From the NCBI GenBank assembly GCA_937920635.1, contig CAKZUE010000072.1:1-59427 (forward strand): DNA of 59,427 nucleotides, given 5' to 3'. Position 1 is the first letter of the stretch; each line of letters starts with the position of its first letter. Below are positions 1 to 9,309 of the stretch, piece by piece. The position numbers were made by a program, and so were the translations under genes. This DNA comes from an uncultured Bryobacteraceae bacterium. Its GTDB lineage: Bacteria; Acidobacteriota; Terriglobia; Bryobacterales; Bryobacteraceae. A model generated the notes under the pieces. That model was not told where the DNA came from. It saw nothing but the letters and a program-made list of their open reading frames with translations, and ran no database searches.

Positions 1-116
1 CGACCCCCACCTTCGCCACCACGTATCCTAGAACTACTTGCATCGCAATTACTTGAGAATCATGGCAACGTCTGGGTGTCGGTAAAACCGCGATTCTCGA
101 CACCAAACGCCAGGCC

Positions 117-245
117 ATGAAACTCCGTCCCCGCATCCGCGTCTTCAACAAAGTCCGCCTCGCTCCGAGCCGGTGGCAGTTCGTCGCGCTGCCCCGCAAG
201 GGCAACTCCTGGATCTGGCCTCCGCGCCCGGCATCTGCGCTTTGA
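117..245 (+). pseudogene. integrase-like N-terminal fragment
   Basis: A 42-codon open stretch starting at ATG 117 encodes a basic peptide beginning MKLRPRIRVFNKVRLAPSRW and ending in TGA at 243-245. The basic start followed by an aromatic and glycine-rich stretch resembles the N-terminus of tyrosine recombinases I recall from Solibacter-type genomes, but this is recognition by eye only. It stops where the IS4-like homology on the other strand begins, which suggests that an insertion or deletion cut the gene. No catalytic domain is present. It could also be meaningless reading frame. Confidence 0.3.
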
Positions 246-490
246 CTGACGGGTCCATCAGCCACTGCACTGCCTCCATCAGGCGGCGCAGGATCTCATG
301 GGTGGAGGAGCGCACACACAGCGCCAGGGCGATGGCGTAGTAGACGGCGACGTGGGCTGGCAGATCTCCGCTGGCGGTCACGGACGCATCCGGTCTCCGC
401 CGGTACCAGGCGGATTGTGTGCAGCGGAAAAACTCTGCGGTCACGCCAGGACTGATGGAGCCGTGGATGCGGCTTCCGGCGGGCAGGGAT
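240..490 (-). mobile_element. IS4-family transposase, N-terminal remnant
   Basis: Read on the minus strand, this stretch contains LPAGSRIHGSISPGV, then DLPAHVAVYYAIALALCVRS and RRLMEAVQWLMD. These are the hallmarks of the Nterm_IS4 domain found at the start of IS4-family DDE transposases. Only this domain remains: no DDE catalytic core is visible, and the frame runs into unrelated sequence near 240. The surrounding frame (145-648) has no recognisable content. I treat it as a dead insertion-sequence fragment at the edge of the accessory island. Confidence 0.65.
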
Positions 491-663
491 GCAGCGGTGC
501 GGACCACGGCTGAGGCCGGCCGCCCCGAGGCAGAAAATCTGACGGCTGTTGTTTCATGAACGGAATTGAAGCTAGCTTTCTGCCAGCTCCAGTAGTCTCT
601 GCGGCATATGTTTTTCGCAGACCCGCCAGCCGCCTCGCTGCACCTCATTTTCAGAATTCAGGC

Positions 664-1500
664 TCATTCTCCCGCGCAATTCCGCCAGGCCGCCGCGAGG
701 GATTCGGACACGGATTGCACGCGTTGCAGAATGGGTGCCCTGGGCAGCCAGGCTGGGGGAATTTGTGATGCGCCCCAGCGGGCGCCCCCGATCGCCCCGA
801 CCAGTACGGGACAGTAATTCGCCGGTCCGGCAAACTCCACCGATCGAGTCAAGGCAGTTTCCATATCGGCGCTGTTCCCTACGAAGAAGACTGCCGCTCT
901 TAACACCTCCGGAGCGAAGCCACCCGGGCTGAGAGCCGGCCCGGTCTTGTCTCCGTCAGCCTCCTGATTCAGTCCATCGCAGTGCCTGCCGGCTTTAAAG
1001 AGGCTCGTCTTCCAGTCCTCTCCCCGCACAAGCGACCGGCACAAAACAACCACCGCCGCTGAGACCTTTCCCGCGAGAGGATCCCAGTGTGTCAGCCTCG
1101 CCTCCTGCCGAGCGAGCATTGGCAGCTCGTCGTCTGGCAGGTGCGCTGACATGGCCAATGGGGCCGCGCGGTGTGCAGGATTGCAGCCCGCCGTGCGCAT
1201 CTGCAACTCCTGATGCGTCATCAGCACTGCTTCCAGGGGCGGAACACCATTGGCAATTCGTGTAAAAACACGCCCGGTCACTGGGCCGGTGTCGAAACCC
1301 TCCCGCAGGAACCACGAAACGTACCGCTGGAGCAACTCCTTCGTCCGAAAGCTGCTCCCGGAGGCAAGCAAATACTCAGAGAGCTCCAAAGCCATTCGAA
1401 TCGGGCCGCCGTTCCGATCACCCGCGCACAGTCCCAACAGAATCCCACGCACCCGATCCAGACTGACCGCTCTCGAATCGTCTTTCCCTTTGGAGTTCAT
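664..1500 (-). CDS. ADP-ribosylglycohydrolase (DraG/ARH) family protein
   Basis: The 278-residue protein has the all-helical pattern of ADP-ribosylglycohydrolases, which remove ADP-ribose from modified macromolecules using a di-Mg site. The N-terminal metal motif is visible as GLCAGDRNGGP (about residues 23-33). The DTGPVTGR segment near residue 75 and the GAIGGARWG segment near the C-terminus are the other family landmarks. The C-terminal position where classical members carry a D-x-D-T metal-binding cluster reads PANYCPVLVGAIGG instead, so metal-dependent hydrolysis may be altered or lost. It sits alone between IS remnants. The start is the ATG at 1498-1500, with GAGGAGGG almost touching it, so a slightly different start is possible. 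The function is inferred from family resemblance. Confidence 0.7.
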   Translation of the reverse strand: MNSKGKDDSRAVSLDRVRGILLGLCAGDRNGGPIRMALELSEYLLASGSSFRTKELLQRYVSWFLREGFDTGPVTGRVFTRIANGVPPLEAVLMTHQELQMRTAGCNPAHRAAPLAMSAHLPDDELPMLARQEARLTHWDPLAGKVSAAVVVLCRSLVRGEDWKTSLFKAGRHCDGLNQEADGDKTGPALSPGGFAPEVLRAAVFFVGNSADMETALTRSVEFAGPANYCPVLVGAIGGARWGASQIPPAWLPRAPILQRVQSVSESLAAAWRNCAGE

Positions 1501-1612
1501 CCCTCCTCGACCTCATGCAGCCATCATCCATGATGCAACAACTCCCCGAGAAGCTTGTCTCTCACAGGGCTTGTACCGCCCCCGATTTCTTGTACAGTTT
1601 TTTGGATGCTCG

Positions 1613-1780
1613 TCATGCGGCGGGCCCGAGGAAAAGCAGCGCCTGGTGAGTCCGCCGCGGAGATTGGAAGTGGAGCCGTTCGACCCGCCACTGCTTGTTG
1701 TAGCGCTGGCGGCTTGTGGACTCCAGATCACCGCCGCGGAGCAGCTCCAGAACCACTCTCATCTCGTGCGTGGCCGAGCG
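1613..1780 (-). mobile_element. IS3-like remnant, OrfA start joined to OrfB end
   Basis: On the minus strand the peptide EMRVVLELLRGGDLESTSR resembles the helix-turn-helix start of IS3-type OrfA. It runs directly into QRYNKQWRVERLHFQSPRR, which resembles the C-terminal tail of an IS3-type OrfB, and ends at a stop (1613-1615). The centre of the element appears deleted. The recognition rests on short motifs only, so this is a weak call. Apart from this remnant, I see no gene between 1501 and 1915. Confidence 0.3.
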
Positions 1781-1914
1781 GGCAGCCCTTGCCGCCGCGG
1801 CCCACCTCAGGCCCCGGTACAGAGCGCCCTCCGGGCTCCTTGCGCAGGCCCGGAATCCGCTTATTTCGTGTTGGACATCCTGATTCTCCTTATCGCAAAT
1901 CAGTGTCCAGGGAG

Positions 1915-2358
1915 ATTGTTGTGGGGCGGGGGAGCATCAGCTACACCACGGTCACGCCGATCGACATCACCGGGACGCCCAGCCAGAGCGCCCGTGTCAG
2001 TGTGACCGGCAAGGCGGTGTTGCCGAAGAGTGAGCGGACCTTCAGCCGGAACTTCCGCACGGAGGTGTTTCAACTGCCCGCCCGCAACACCTTCGGCAAC
2101 TCGGCCACCGCTCAGATCCGCGGCCCTGGCATCAACAATTGGGATATGGTGTTGCTCAAGGAGCTGCCGATCCGCGAGCAGGTCCGGATGCAGTTCCGCC
2201 TGGAAGCTTACAATGCCTTCAATCACACGCAATTCGCGGCCGTGGACACGGCCGCCCGCTTTGACGCAGCGGGGAATCAGGTGAACGCGCGCTTCGGCGA
2301 ATTCCTGTCGTCGCGGCCGCCGCGCATCCTCCAGTTGGCCCTGCGTTTCATGTTTTAG
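1915..2358 (+). pseudogene. TonB-dependent receptor, C-terminal fragment
   Basis: About 148 codons at the 3' end of an Oar-like, carboxypeptidase-regulatory-domain TonB-dependent receptor. Recognisable landmarks are KSERTFSRNF, RGPGINNWDM, QFRLEAYNAFNHTQF and the closing strand PRILQLALRFMF, with its terminal aromatic residue expected for an outer-membrane barrel. The full family is about 1000 residues or more, so the signal peptide, plug and most barrel strands are missing. Upstream sequence in the same frame is unrelated. The MFS gene starts 4 nt after its stop, so the intact ancestor probably imported the glycan handled by the locus downstream. Confidence 0.8.
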
Positions 2359-2362
2359 ACGC

Positions 2363-3577
2363 ATGCCTCCGCACCGCGCCTGGATCCTGTGCACGCTGCT
2401 GTTCTGCGCCACCGCGCTGAGCTTCCTGGACCGCCAGGTGCTCAGCGTGCTGGCGCCGGAACTGACGCGGGAATTCGGCATGTCGAATACCGCGTATTCG
2501 CGCGTTGTCTTCGCGTTCGTGCTCAGCTACACGGCGATGTTCGCGCTGGGCGGCAGGTTGATGGATGCGCTGGGCACGCGGCTTGGCCTGGCGCTGTCGG
2601 TCGGTTTGTGGTCGCTGGCCAGCGCCGCGCACGCGCTGGCCAGAGGCCCGTGGAGCCTGGGACTTGCGCGCTTCTTTCTTGGCGTGGGCGAAGGCCCCTG
2701 CTTTCCCGCCGCCACCAAGGGCGCAGTGGAGTGGATGCCTCCTCATCAGCGCGCGCTGGCGGTGGGGTTCGCCAACGGCGGATCGGCGTTCGGCGCGGTG
2801 CTGGCGCCGCCGCTCACTGTGTGGTGGACCGGCATGATCGGCTGGCGCGGGGCGTTTCTTGCCACGGCGCTGCTGGGAGCCATCTGGGTGATTGCGTGGC
2901 AGCTCTCTTTTCGCGGGCTGCAGCGAGCCACACCGGCGCCGCCGGCGAAACGCGACGCGGGCTTTCGATCTTTGCTCGTGCGTGCGGAAGTCCGCCGGTT
3001 CATGGCGGCCCGCTTCTTCTTCGACCCCGTCTTTTACTTCTACATGTTCTGGATTCCGCAATACCTCTCGCGTGAGCGCGGGCTTTCGCTGGCGGAGATC
3101 GGCAATCTGACCTGGATTCCGTTTCTCGCGCTCGGCGTCACCAACATCGCCGCAGGCCGCGTATCCGACCTTCTGGTGAAGCGCGGTTACGCGCCGCGCC
3201 GCGCGCGCCTCTCGCTGATGCTGGCAGCCGCGCTGCTGACGCCCGCGTCGTGGCTGGCCTCGACGGCCGGCACCGCCGGAGCGGCCATTGCGCTGATGTC
3301 GGTGCTGATGTTCGCCCATGGCATCTGGATCGCCAACTACATCACGCTGATCGGCGATACGGTGGACCCGGCCGAGGTAGGAACCGCCGTCGGCCTGACC
3401 GGCACCTGCGGCGGCATCGCCGGCATGCTCTCGAACCTTGTCGTCGGCCCGGTGGTGGACCAAGCCGGCTTCGCGCCCGTGTTTCTGGTTTCGGCCCTGC
3501 TCTACCCTTCGGCGTGGCTGATACTGGCTGCAGGACGGCGCGCCGCCGCGCCCGCCGCCGCGAAAGGAACCACATGA
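2363..3577 (+). CDS. MFS transporter, ACS/hexuronate-like
   Basis: A 404-residue inner-membrane protein with about twelve hydrophobic segments and the arrangement of major facilitator transporters. The opening LDRQVLSVLAPELTREFGMS, the GRLMDALGTR loop between TM2 and TM3, and FFLGVGEGPCFPAATKGAV in TM4 are typical of the anion:cation symporter (ExuT-like) family, which imports sugar acids and related anions with protons. Its stop overlaps the next start (ATGA, 3574-3577), so it is translationally coupled to the isomerase-like gene. By context it should import a mono- or oligosaccharide released by the rhamnosidase-like and sulfatase genes downstream. The substrate is not readable from sequence. 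Confidence 0.85.
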   Translation: MPPHRAWILCTLLFCATALSFLDRQVLSVLAPELTREFGMSNTAYSRVVFAFVLSYTAMFALGGRLMDALGTRLGLALSVGLWSLASAAHALARGPWSLGLARFFLGVGEGPCFPAATKGAVEWMPPHQRALAVGFANGGSAFGAVLAPPLTVWWTGMIGWRGAFLATALLGAIWVIAWQLSFRGLQRATPAPPAKRDAGFRSLLVRAEVRRFMAARFFFDPVFYFYMFWIPQYLSRERGLSLAEIGNLTWIPFLALGVTNIAAGRVSDLLVKRGYAPRRARLSLMLAAALLTPASWLASTAGTAGAAIALMSVLMFAHGIWIANYITLIGDTVDPAEVGTAVGLTGTCGGIAGMLSNLVVGPVVDQAGFAPVFLVSALLYPSAWLILAAGRRAAAPAAAKGTT

Positions 3578-5022
3578 ACGTAGCACGAAGAAAACCCCGC
3601 ACCGCCCGCATCGGCGTTTTTGGAGTCGGTTATCACGTTTATTGGAGCCAGTTCCCCGGGCTGCTCGATGAGTTGTTGGCCAAGCTCGATGTGCTGGTGG
3701 AGCGCGTCCGGACCGCCGGCGTTACGGTCGAAAACTTCGGCATGGTGGACAAGGCTCAGGATGCCTATGCGCTCATTCCTCGGCTTAAAGCCGCCGATCT
3801 CGACCTCGTCTTCTGCGACATGCTGACCTACGCCACTTCGGCAACCTTCGGCGCGATCGTTCGCAACCTCGATGTGCCCGTCGTCCTGGTGGCGTTGCAG
3901 CCTCTCGCGGCCATGGACTACCCCAGGGCGACCACGCACATCCAGCTTGCCAACGACGATTTCTGCTCCGTGCCCGAGTTCCTCGGCGTCGCCATTCGCA
4001 TGGGCAAACGCCCGCCGGAGGTGATCCTCGGCACGCTCCACGACGATTCCGCGGCCGAAGCCGAAATCCTCGAGTGGTGTGAAATCGCCATGGCGCTGCA
4101 CGACGTGAAGCGCGCCCGCATCGGGCATTTCGGCCACCCCATCGAGCATATGCTCGACATGCAGACGGACCAGACTGCGTTGACCGCGGCCTTCGGCTGC
4201 CACGTTGTCCAGACGGAAGCCGACGACCTGTTGCGTTTCAGCCGCGGGATCAGCGAGGACGAAATCGAACGAAAATGCGCCGAAATCCTGAACCTATTCG
4301 ACACCCCGGATCCCGGCGCGGATCCCGTCACCACCAGGCTCACAACGGAAGACCTGCGCAGCGCCGCCTCTGCCGCCGTGGCGCTTGACCGCTTCGTAGA
4401 CCATTATGAGCTCGACGGGCTGGCTTACTATTACGAAGGCGAAGCCGACAGCCCGCTGCGCGCGCTGGTGACCAATCTGATTGTCGGCAACTCGCTGCTG
4501 ACCGCCGCGGGCTTTCCGATGTGCGGCGAATCCGACCTGAAGACCTGCCTCGCGATGCTGCTGATGGACCGTTTGGGCATCGGCGGCAGCTTTGCCGAAT
4601 TCCACCCGGTGGACTTTCGCGAAGGCTTCGTGCTCGTAGGCCATGACGGCCCGCATCACATCAACATCGCCGACGGCAAGCCCGTGTTGCGTTCGCTGCT
4701 GAAGTATCACGGCAAGCCCGGCCACGGCGCCAGCGTCGAGTTCCGGATCAGGACCGGCCCCATCACCATGCTCAGCATCGGCGTGACGGCCAATGGCCGG
4801 TTCAAGTTCATTCTGGCCGAAGGGGAAAGCGTCCGCGGCCCCATTCCCGCCACGGGCAACACCAACACCCGCGGCTTTTTCGGCCCGGACATCCGCGCGT
4901 TCCTGAAGCGTTGGGTGTACGAAGGCCCCACTCATCATTTCGCTTTGGGCGTCGGCCACCGGGCGGCGTCTCTGCGCCGGATCGCCGATGCGCTGGGCAT
5001 TGAAAGCGTCGTCGTGACATAG
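3574..5022 (+). CDS. L-fucose/L-arabinose isomerase-like protein
   Basis: A 482-residue cytoplasmic protein of the L-fucose/L-arabinose isomerase fold, which interconverts aldoses and ketoses at a divalent-metal site. The N-terminal Rossmann-like half (GVFGVGYHVYWSQFPGL, then FCDMLTYATSATFG near residues 80-93) and the C-terminal half carrying GESDLKT (E319), AEFHPVDF (E342) and GHDGPHH (H357, H361) are consistent with the two acidic and two histidine metal ligands of the family. This assignment of residues is mine, by position. I chose the ATG at 3574 because it forms an ATGA overlap with the transporter stop. With GH106 next in the operon, L-rhamnose or L-fucose-like sugars are the likely substrates, but the exact sugar is open. 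Confidence 0.75.
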   Translation: MNVARRKPRTARIGVFGVGYHVYWSQFPGLLDELLAKLDVLVERVRTAGVTVENFGMVDKAQDAYALIPRLKAADLDLVFCDMLTYATSATFGAIVRNLDVPVVLVALQPLAAMDYPRATTHIQLANDDFCSVPEFLGVAIRMGKRPPEVILGTLHDDSAAEAEILEWCEIAMALHDVKRARIGHFGHPIEHMLDMQTDQTALTAAFGCHVVQTEADDLLRFSRGISEDEIERKCAEILNLFDTPDPGADPVTTRLTTEDLRSAASAAVALDRFVDHYELDGLAYYYEGEADSPLRALVTNLIVGNSLLTAAGFPMCGESDLKTCLAMLLMDRLGIGGSFAEFHPVDFREGFVLVGHDGPHHINIADGKPVLRSLLKYHGKPGHGASVEFRIRTGPITMLSIGVTANGRFKFILAEGESVRGPIPATGNTNTRGFFGPDIRAFLKRWVYEGPTHHFALGVGHRAASLRRIADALGIESVVVT

Positions 5023-5033
5023 GAGAACCGATC

Positions 5034-8000
5034 ATGCGCACATCCTGGCCCGCCCGGGGCGCGGCCGTGTTCGCCGCGGTTTTGTTGGGATCCTGCGGAC
5101 CGGAGAGCGCCGGTCTCGAACGCGGCTGGCGAAACCCGCCGCCGGAGGCCCGCCCGCACGCCTACTGGCTCTGGCTCAACGGATACGTGGATCGCGAGGC
5201 CGCCCGCGCGGAACTCGAAGCCATGAAGGAAGCCGGCTTCAGCGGCGTGCTCCTGTTCGACATGGGCGCGCGGGGTCCGAAGGAGGCCCAACCGCCCGCC
5301 GGTCCCGCCTTCCTGGGCCCCGAATGGCTCGCGCAGTTGAAAGACACCCTCGCCGTGGCCAAGAGGCTGGGGCTGCAGGTGGACATGTCCGTCGCCAGCA
5401 GTTGGGACATGGGCGGCCATTGGATTCAACCGCAGCACGCAAGCATGGGCCTGTTTCCCACTGAAGTCACCATCGAAGGCGGCCGCGGCGTGGACATCGA
5501 ACTGCCCTTCCCGCCCGTCAACCCCGGCGTTCCGCTGGGCGCCGATGGCAAGCCCGCCATGTGGCGCGATGCCGCCGTGCTGGCCGTGCCTGCTTCCAAG
5601 CGAAGCGTGGGCCATGAGTTCGTCTTCCGGCTGGATCTCACCGGCGCGGGCGATCTCAGGGAAGCGGTGCTCGACCAGGGCGAGCCCGGCGGCACCCCCG
5701 TCACCGCCACCATGTCGCCTGTCCGCGAGTTCAGCCTCGCGCTGTCGGCGGCGGGTGTCGAAGAGGACGACTTTCGCGAGGTGGTCCGCGGCACGCTGCC
5801 GCGGGGCGCGGGTCCCCGCCGGTTTGCGCTGCCGCCGGGCACGCGCGGGCGCTACGCGCGGCTGCGGCTGATCAGCGCGCATGATGCCACGCGGTCCCGC
5901 TGGACGCTGGGTGAGTTCTCCCTGCTCGATGAGAATGGCATCAACGTCGCGGGCTCCCACGCAGCCGGCCGCACACGCGACGGCGCCGAAGTGGTGCGCG
6001 CCTCCGCGCCCTACGGCTACGGCGCGCAGTGGAATCTGAATAACATCCACGATGGCGAAACCGTTGGCCCGCAGGGTGTGTTCTCCACGGCTGGCGCGCC
6101 GCCGTTCCAGTTGTCGTCGAAGGAGGAAGTGGTGGACCTCACCGCGCTTGTGGACCGCCAGGGCCACCTGAAATGGAAAGCGCCCCCGGGCCAGTGGACC
6201 ATTCTCCGCTATGTCGTGATGAACACCGGAGAGCGCCTGAAGGTGCCCAGCCCCAATTCCGACGGCTGGGCCACAGACCACTTCAACTCCGAAGCCACGA
6301 AGGTCCACATGGACTACGTGACCGCCAGGTTGAGGGAGGCGCTGGGCGATCTGCGCACAAGCGGTTTGAAGAACCTCTATCTGGCCAGCTACGAAGTGGT
6401 CGGCCAGGTCTGGTCGCCGGGCTTCTTGGAAGACTTCAAACGCCTGCGCGGTTACGACATGACGCCCTGGCTGCCCGCCATCTTCGGCACGCGTATCGGC
6501 AATCACGAAACCACCGCGCGATTCCTGCATGACTACCGCAAGACGCTCAGCGACGTGCTGATCGGCGCCTACTACCGCGCCGCCCGCGAAGCGGCCAACC
6601 GCGCCGGTCTTGGCATCAAGTCCGAAGCCGGCGGCCCCGGGCCCCCCATTCACAACGTCCCGGTGGACTCACTGCTCGCCAACGGCGCCATCGACGAAAT
6701 TCAGGGAGAATTCTGGCCCTTCCGGCCCGATGCGCACAGCCTTTGGGTCGTCAAGGAGACCGCCTCGGCCGGCCACCTCTATGGCAAGCCCGTGGTGCAC
6801 ATGGAGGCCTTCACCTCTACTCACCACTGGTACGAAGGCCCGCAGGATTTGAAGGACAGCGCCGACCGCGTCTTCTGCGAAGGCGGCAATCACATGGTGT
6901 GGCACACCTGGACCCATGCGCCGCGCAGCTCGGGCAAGCCCGGCTGGGTGTACAACGCGGGCACGCACGTCAACACCAACGTCACCTGGTGGCCCAAAAT
7001 CAGGCCTTTTGTGGACTACCTCTCGCGCTCCTCGTTCCTTTTGCAGCGCGGGCAGTTCGTGGGCGACGTGCTTTACTACTATGGCGACGGCGGCTACAAA
7101 TTCGTGGGGCCGCGCAAGCCGCAGCCTGGCCTTGGCCGCGGGTATGACTACGACTTCATCAATTCCGACGTCATCCTGAACCGGCTCGCGGTGCGCAAAG
7201 GCCGGTTTGTGCTGCCCGATGGTACAAGCTACGCCGTGCTCGTTCTTCCCGAGGATCGCGAAGCGCACCCGGAGGTGCTCGAGAAGATCGGGCAGCTCGC
7301 CGCAGCCGGCGGCACGATCATTGGCCCAAAGCCCGTGCGCGCCCATGGCCTGGAGGATTATCCGGCCAGCGACCAGCGGGTGCGCAGCCTCGCGGACCAG
7401 CTCTGGGGCGATCTCGACGGACAGTCGAGGACAAGCCGCGCCCACGGCAAGGGCCGCATCATCTGGGGGCGGACGCCGCGCGCCGTCCTGGAAAGCATGG
7501 GGATTGGTCCTGACTTCGCCGCGCCCGAGGGCGTCGACTTCACCCACCGCCGCGACGGCAACACCGACATCTACTTCGTCCGCAACGCCTCCGCCGCGCC
7601 CGCTGCACCGACGGTCACGTTTCGCGTCACGGACCGCCAGCCTGAACTCTGGGATCCGGTGAGCGGCGACATCAGGCCCGCTTCCGTCTGGCGCCGCGCC
7701 GCAGATGGGCGCATCGAATTGCCGCTGGAATTTGCCGGCCACGGCTCGATCTTTGTGGTCTTCCGCCGCGCGGCGAAGGATCCCCCCGCGCCGGCCACTC
7801 CGCCCGTGTTGCCCCCACCCATCGCCATTGAAGGCCCCTGGACGGTGGACTTCGAGAATGGGCCGCAAGGCGTCGCTTTCCCCGAACTCATCTCTTGGAC
7901 CACTCATCCCGACGCCGCGATCCGCCACTTCGCGGGCGCCGCCCGCTACCGCGCGAAGTTCAACGTGCCCGCGGGCTGGCGCACCGGCGGGCACGGCGCC

Positions 8001-8315
8001 CGCATCGAACTCGGACGCCTGTGGACCCTCGCCGACGCCAGCCTGAATGGCCAGCCGCTCGGCATCACATGGACCGCGCCTTTTGTTCTCGACGCCACCA
8101 GCGCGTTGCGCGAAGGCGAAAACGAGCTGGTCGTCGAGGTCGTCAACACCTGGCACAACCGCCTGGTGGCCGATGCCAAACTCCCGCCCGGCGCGCGCAC
8201 CACCCGCACCAACGTCGCCGTTTCTGCTGGCAAGCCCTGGGCCGAACTCGACCTGCTCGATTCCGGCCTGTTCGGTCCGGTGCGCCTCGTGGCCGCGCCC
8301 GGCGGGAGGCCATGA
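5034..8315 (+). CDS. GH106-type alpha-L-rhamnosidase-like lipoprotein
   Basis: A 1093-residue exported glycoside hydrolase. The N-terminus has a short hydrophobic stretch ending LGSC at residues 19-22, a lipobox, so the enzyme is probably a lipid-anchored surface or periplasmic protein. After it come PHAYWLWLNGYVDREA and EAGFSGVLLFDMGARG, the characteristic start of the GH106 catalytic region. SEAGGPGPPIHNVPVDSL follows in the middle, and a beta-sandwich sugar-binding segment with GRLWTLADASLNGQPLG lies near residue 990. The family cleaves alpha-L-rhamnose from pectin- or ulvan-like polysaccharides. The start has a good ribosome site (AGGAG, 5 nt after the isomerase stop). The 3' end overlaps the sulfatase by ATGA. 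The substrate is inferred from family and neighbours. Confidence 0.8.
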   Translation: MRTSWPARGAAVFAAVLLGSCGPESAGLERGWRNPPPEARPHAYWLWLNGYVDREAARAELEAMKEAGFSGVLLFDMGARGPKEAQPPAGPAFLGPEWLAQLKDTLAVAKRLGLQVDMSVASSWDMGGHWIQPQHASMGLFPTEVTIEGGRGVDIELPFPPVNPGVPLGADGKPAMWRDAAVLAVPASKRSVGHEFVFRLDLTGAGDLREAVLDQGEPGGTPVTATMSPVREFSLALSAAGVEEDDFREVVRGTLPRGAGPRRFALPPGTRGRYARLRLISAHDATRSRWTLGEFSLLDENGINVAGSHAAGRTRDGAEVVRASAPYGYGAQWNLNNIHDGETVGPQGVFSTAGAPPFQLSSKEEVVDLTALVDRQGHLKWKAPPGQWTILRYVVMNTGERLKVPSPNSDGWATDHFNSEATKVHMDYVTARLREALGDLRTSGLKNLYLASYEVVGQVWSPGFLEDFKRLRGYDMTPWLPAIFGTRIGNHETTARFLHDYRKTLSDVLIGAYYRAAREAANRAGLGIKSEAGGPGPPIHNVPVDSLLANGAIDEIQGEFWPFRPDAHSLWVVKETASAGHLYGKPVVHMEAFTSTHHWYEGPQDLKDSADRVFCEGGNHMVWHTWTHAPRSSGKPGWVYNAGTHVNTNVTWWPKIRPFVDYLSRSSFLLQRGQFVGDVLYYYGDGGYKFVGPRKPQPGLGRGYDYDFINSDVILNRLAVRKGRFVLPDGTSYAVLVLPEDREAHPEVLEKIGQLAAAGGTIIGPKPVRAHGLEDYPASDQRVRSLADQLWGDLDGQSRTSRAHGKGRIIWGRTPRAVLESMGIGPDFAAPEGVDFTHRRDGNTDIYFVRNASAAPAAPTVTFRVTDRQPELWDPVSGDIRPASVWRRAADGRIELPLEFAGHGSIFVVFRRAAKDPPAPATPPVLPPPIAIEGPWTVDFENGPQGVAFPELISWTTHPDAAIRHFAGAARYRAKFNVPAGWRTGGHGARIELGRLWTLADASLNGQPLGITWTAPFVLDATSALREGENELVVEVVNTWHNRLVADAKLPPGARTTRTNVAVSAGKPWAELDLLDSGLFGPVRLVAAPGGRP

Positions 8316-9280
8316 TGCGCCGCCGCGATCTCATCCTCGGGGGCGTCCCCGCGCTGCTGCGCGCCTCCACGCGCCGCCCCAACATCGTCTGGCTGATGAC
8401 CGACGAACAGCGCCCGGATTCGCTCGGCTGCTACGGCAGCCCCTGGGCGCACTCGCCCGCCCTCGACGCCCTGGCCGCCGAAGGCGCGCTTTTCGAAAGC
8501 GCCTACGTCCCCTCGCCCGTGTGCGTGCCCTGCCGCTCCGCTCTGCTGACCGCGCAGGCGGCCTCCACCATCGGCGTGTTGCACAATCAGGCGCGCCTCG
8601 GTGATGAGGCCACGTTTCTCACCTGGCGCTTCGAGCAGGCCGGCTACCAGACGGCTTCGTTCGGCAAGAAACACTATTTCGGCGGCAGGCGGCCCGCGTT
8701 CCAGACCGAGGACGGCAAGGCTACCGAAGGTATCGTGGCCCCCGAGCACTACCGCGCACCCTTCAGCGAATAGGGCCACGACGTCGTCAAATACACCCCT
8801 CGCCCCGAACAGAAACTTCGCCGCAATTGGATCCTTGCCGGCCGCTTCCCCGCGGACGAGGAACAATCCGCCGAAATCCGCAATCTCAAACTCGCCACCA
8901 ACTGGCTCGAGGGCCGCGACTCCACGAAACCCTTCTTTCTGCGGTTGTCCATCAATGCGCCACATACGCCGGTGGTCGTGCCTGCGCGGTATCTGCCGCT
9001 CATCGACCCCGGCCGCATCCGCATCCCGGAACCCACCGGGCGGCAACTTGAACGCCAGCCCGAACGCGTTCGCACCATCCTGCGCTCGTTCGAGGGCAGC
9101 GGCGTGCTCACGCCCGCCGAACTCCGCAAGGCGCGCCACTACTATTACGCCCGTTGCGCCTTCGCCAGCGCCGTCTTCGCCCGCCTGCTCGATTTCATGC
9201 GCCCGCGCGGATTGCTCGACTACACGATCGTCGTCATGATGAGCGACCACGGCACTCACCTCGGCGAGCCGATGAAGACC
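8312..9280 (+). pseudogene. sulfatase, interrupted by TAG and truncated
   Basis: Begins with ATGA overlap to the GH106 gene. The first 153 residues carry RPNIVWLMTDEQRPDSLGCY (metal-binding Asp) and the maturation motif CVPCR followed by SALLT. Cys71 is the residue that would be turned into formylglycine, so this is a type I sulfatase, probably desulfating the polysaccharide attacked by GH106. At 8771-8773 the frame hits TAG. The same frame then stays open for about 170 codons and continues as sulfatase, with INAPHTPVVVPARYLPL and MMSDHGTHLGE (metal-binding DH). The sequence then switches near 9280 to an IS3 remnant, so the C-terminal part is gone. The gene is non-functional unless the TAG is read through and the stump folds. 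Confidence 0.85.
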
Positions 9281-9309
9281 ACATCTGGTTTCGATCGGGG
9301 TTGGGCGAG

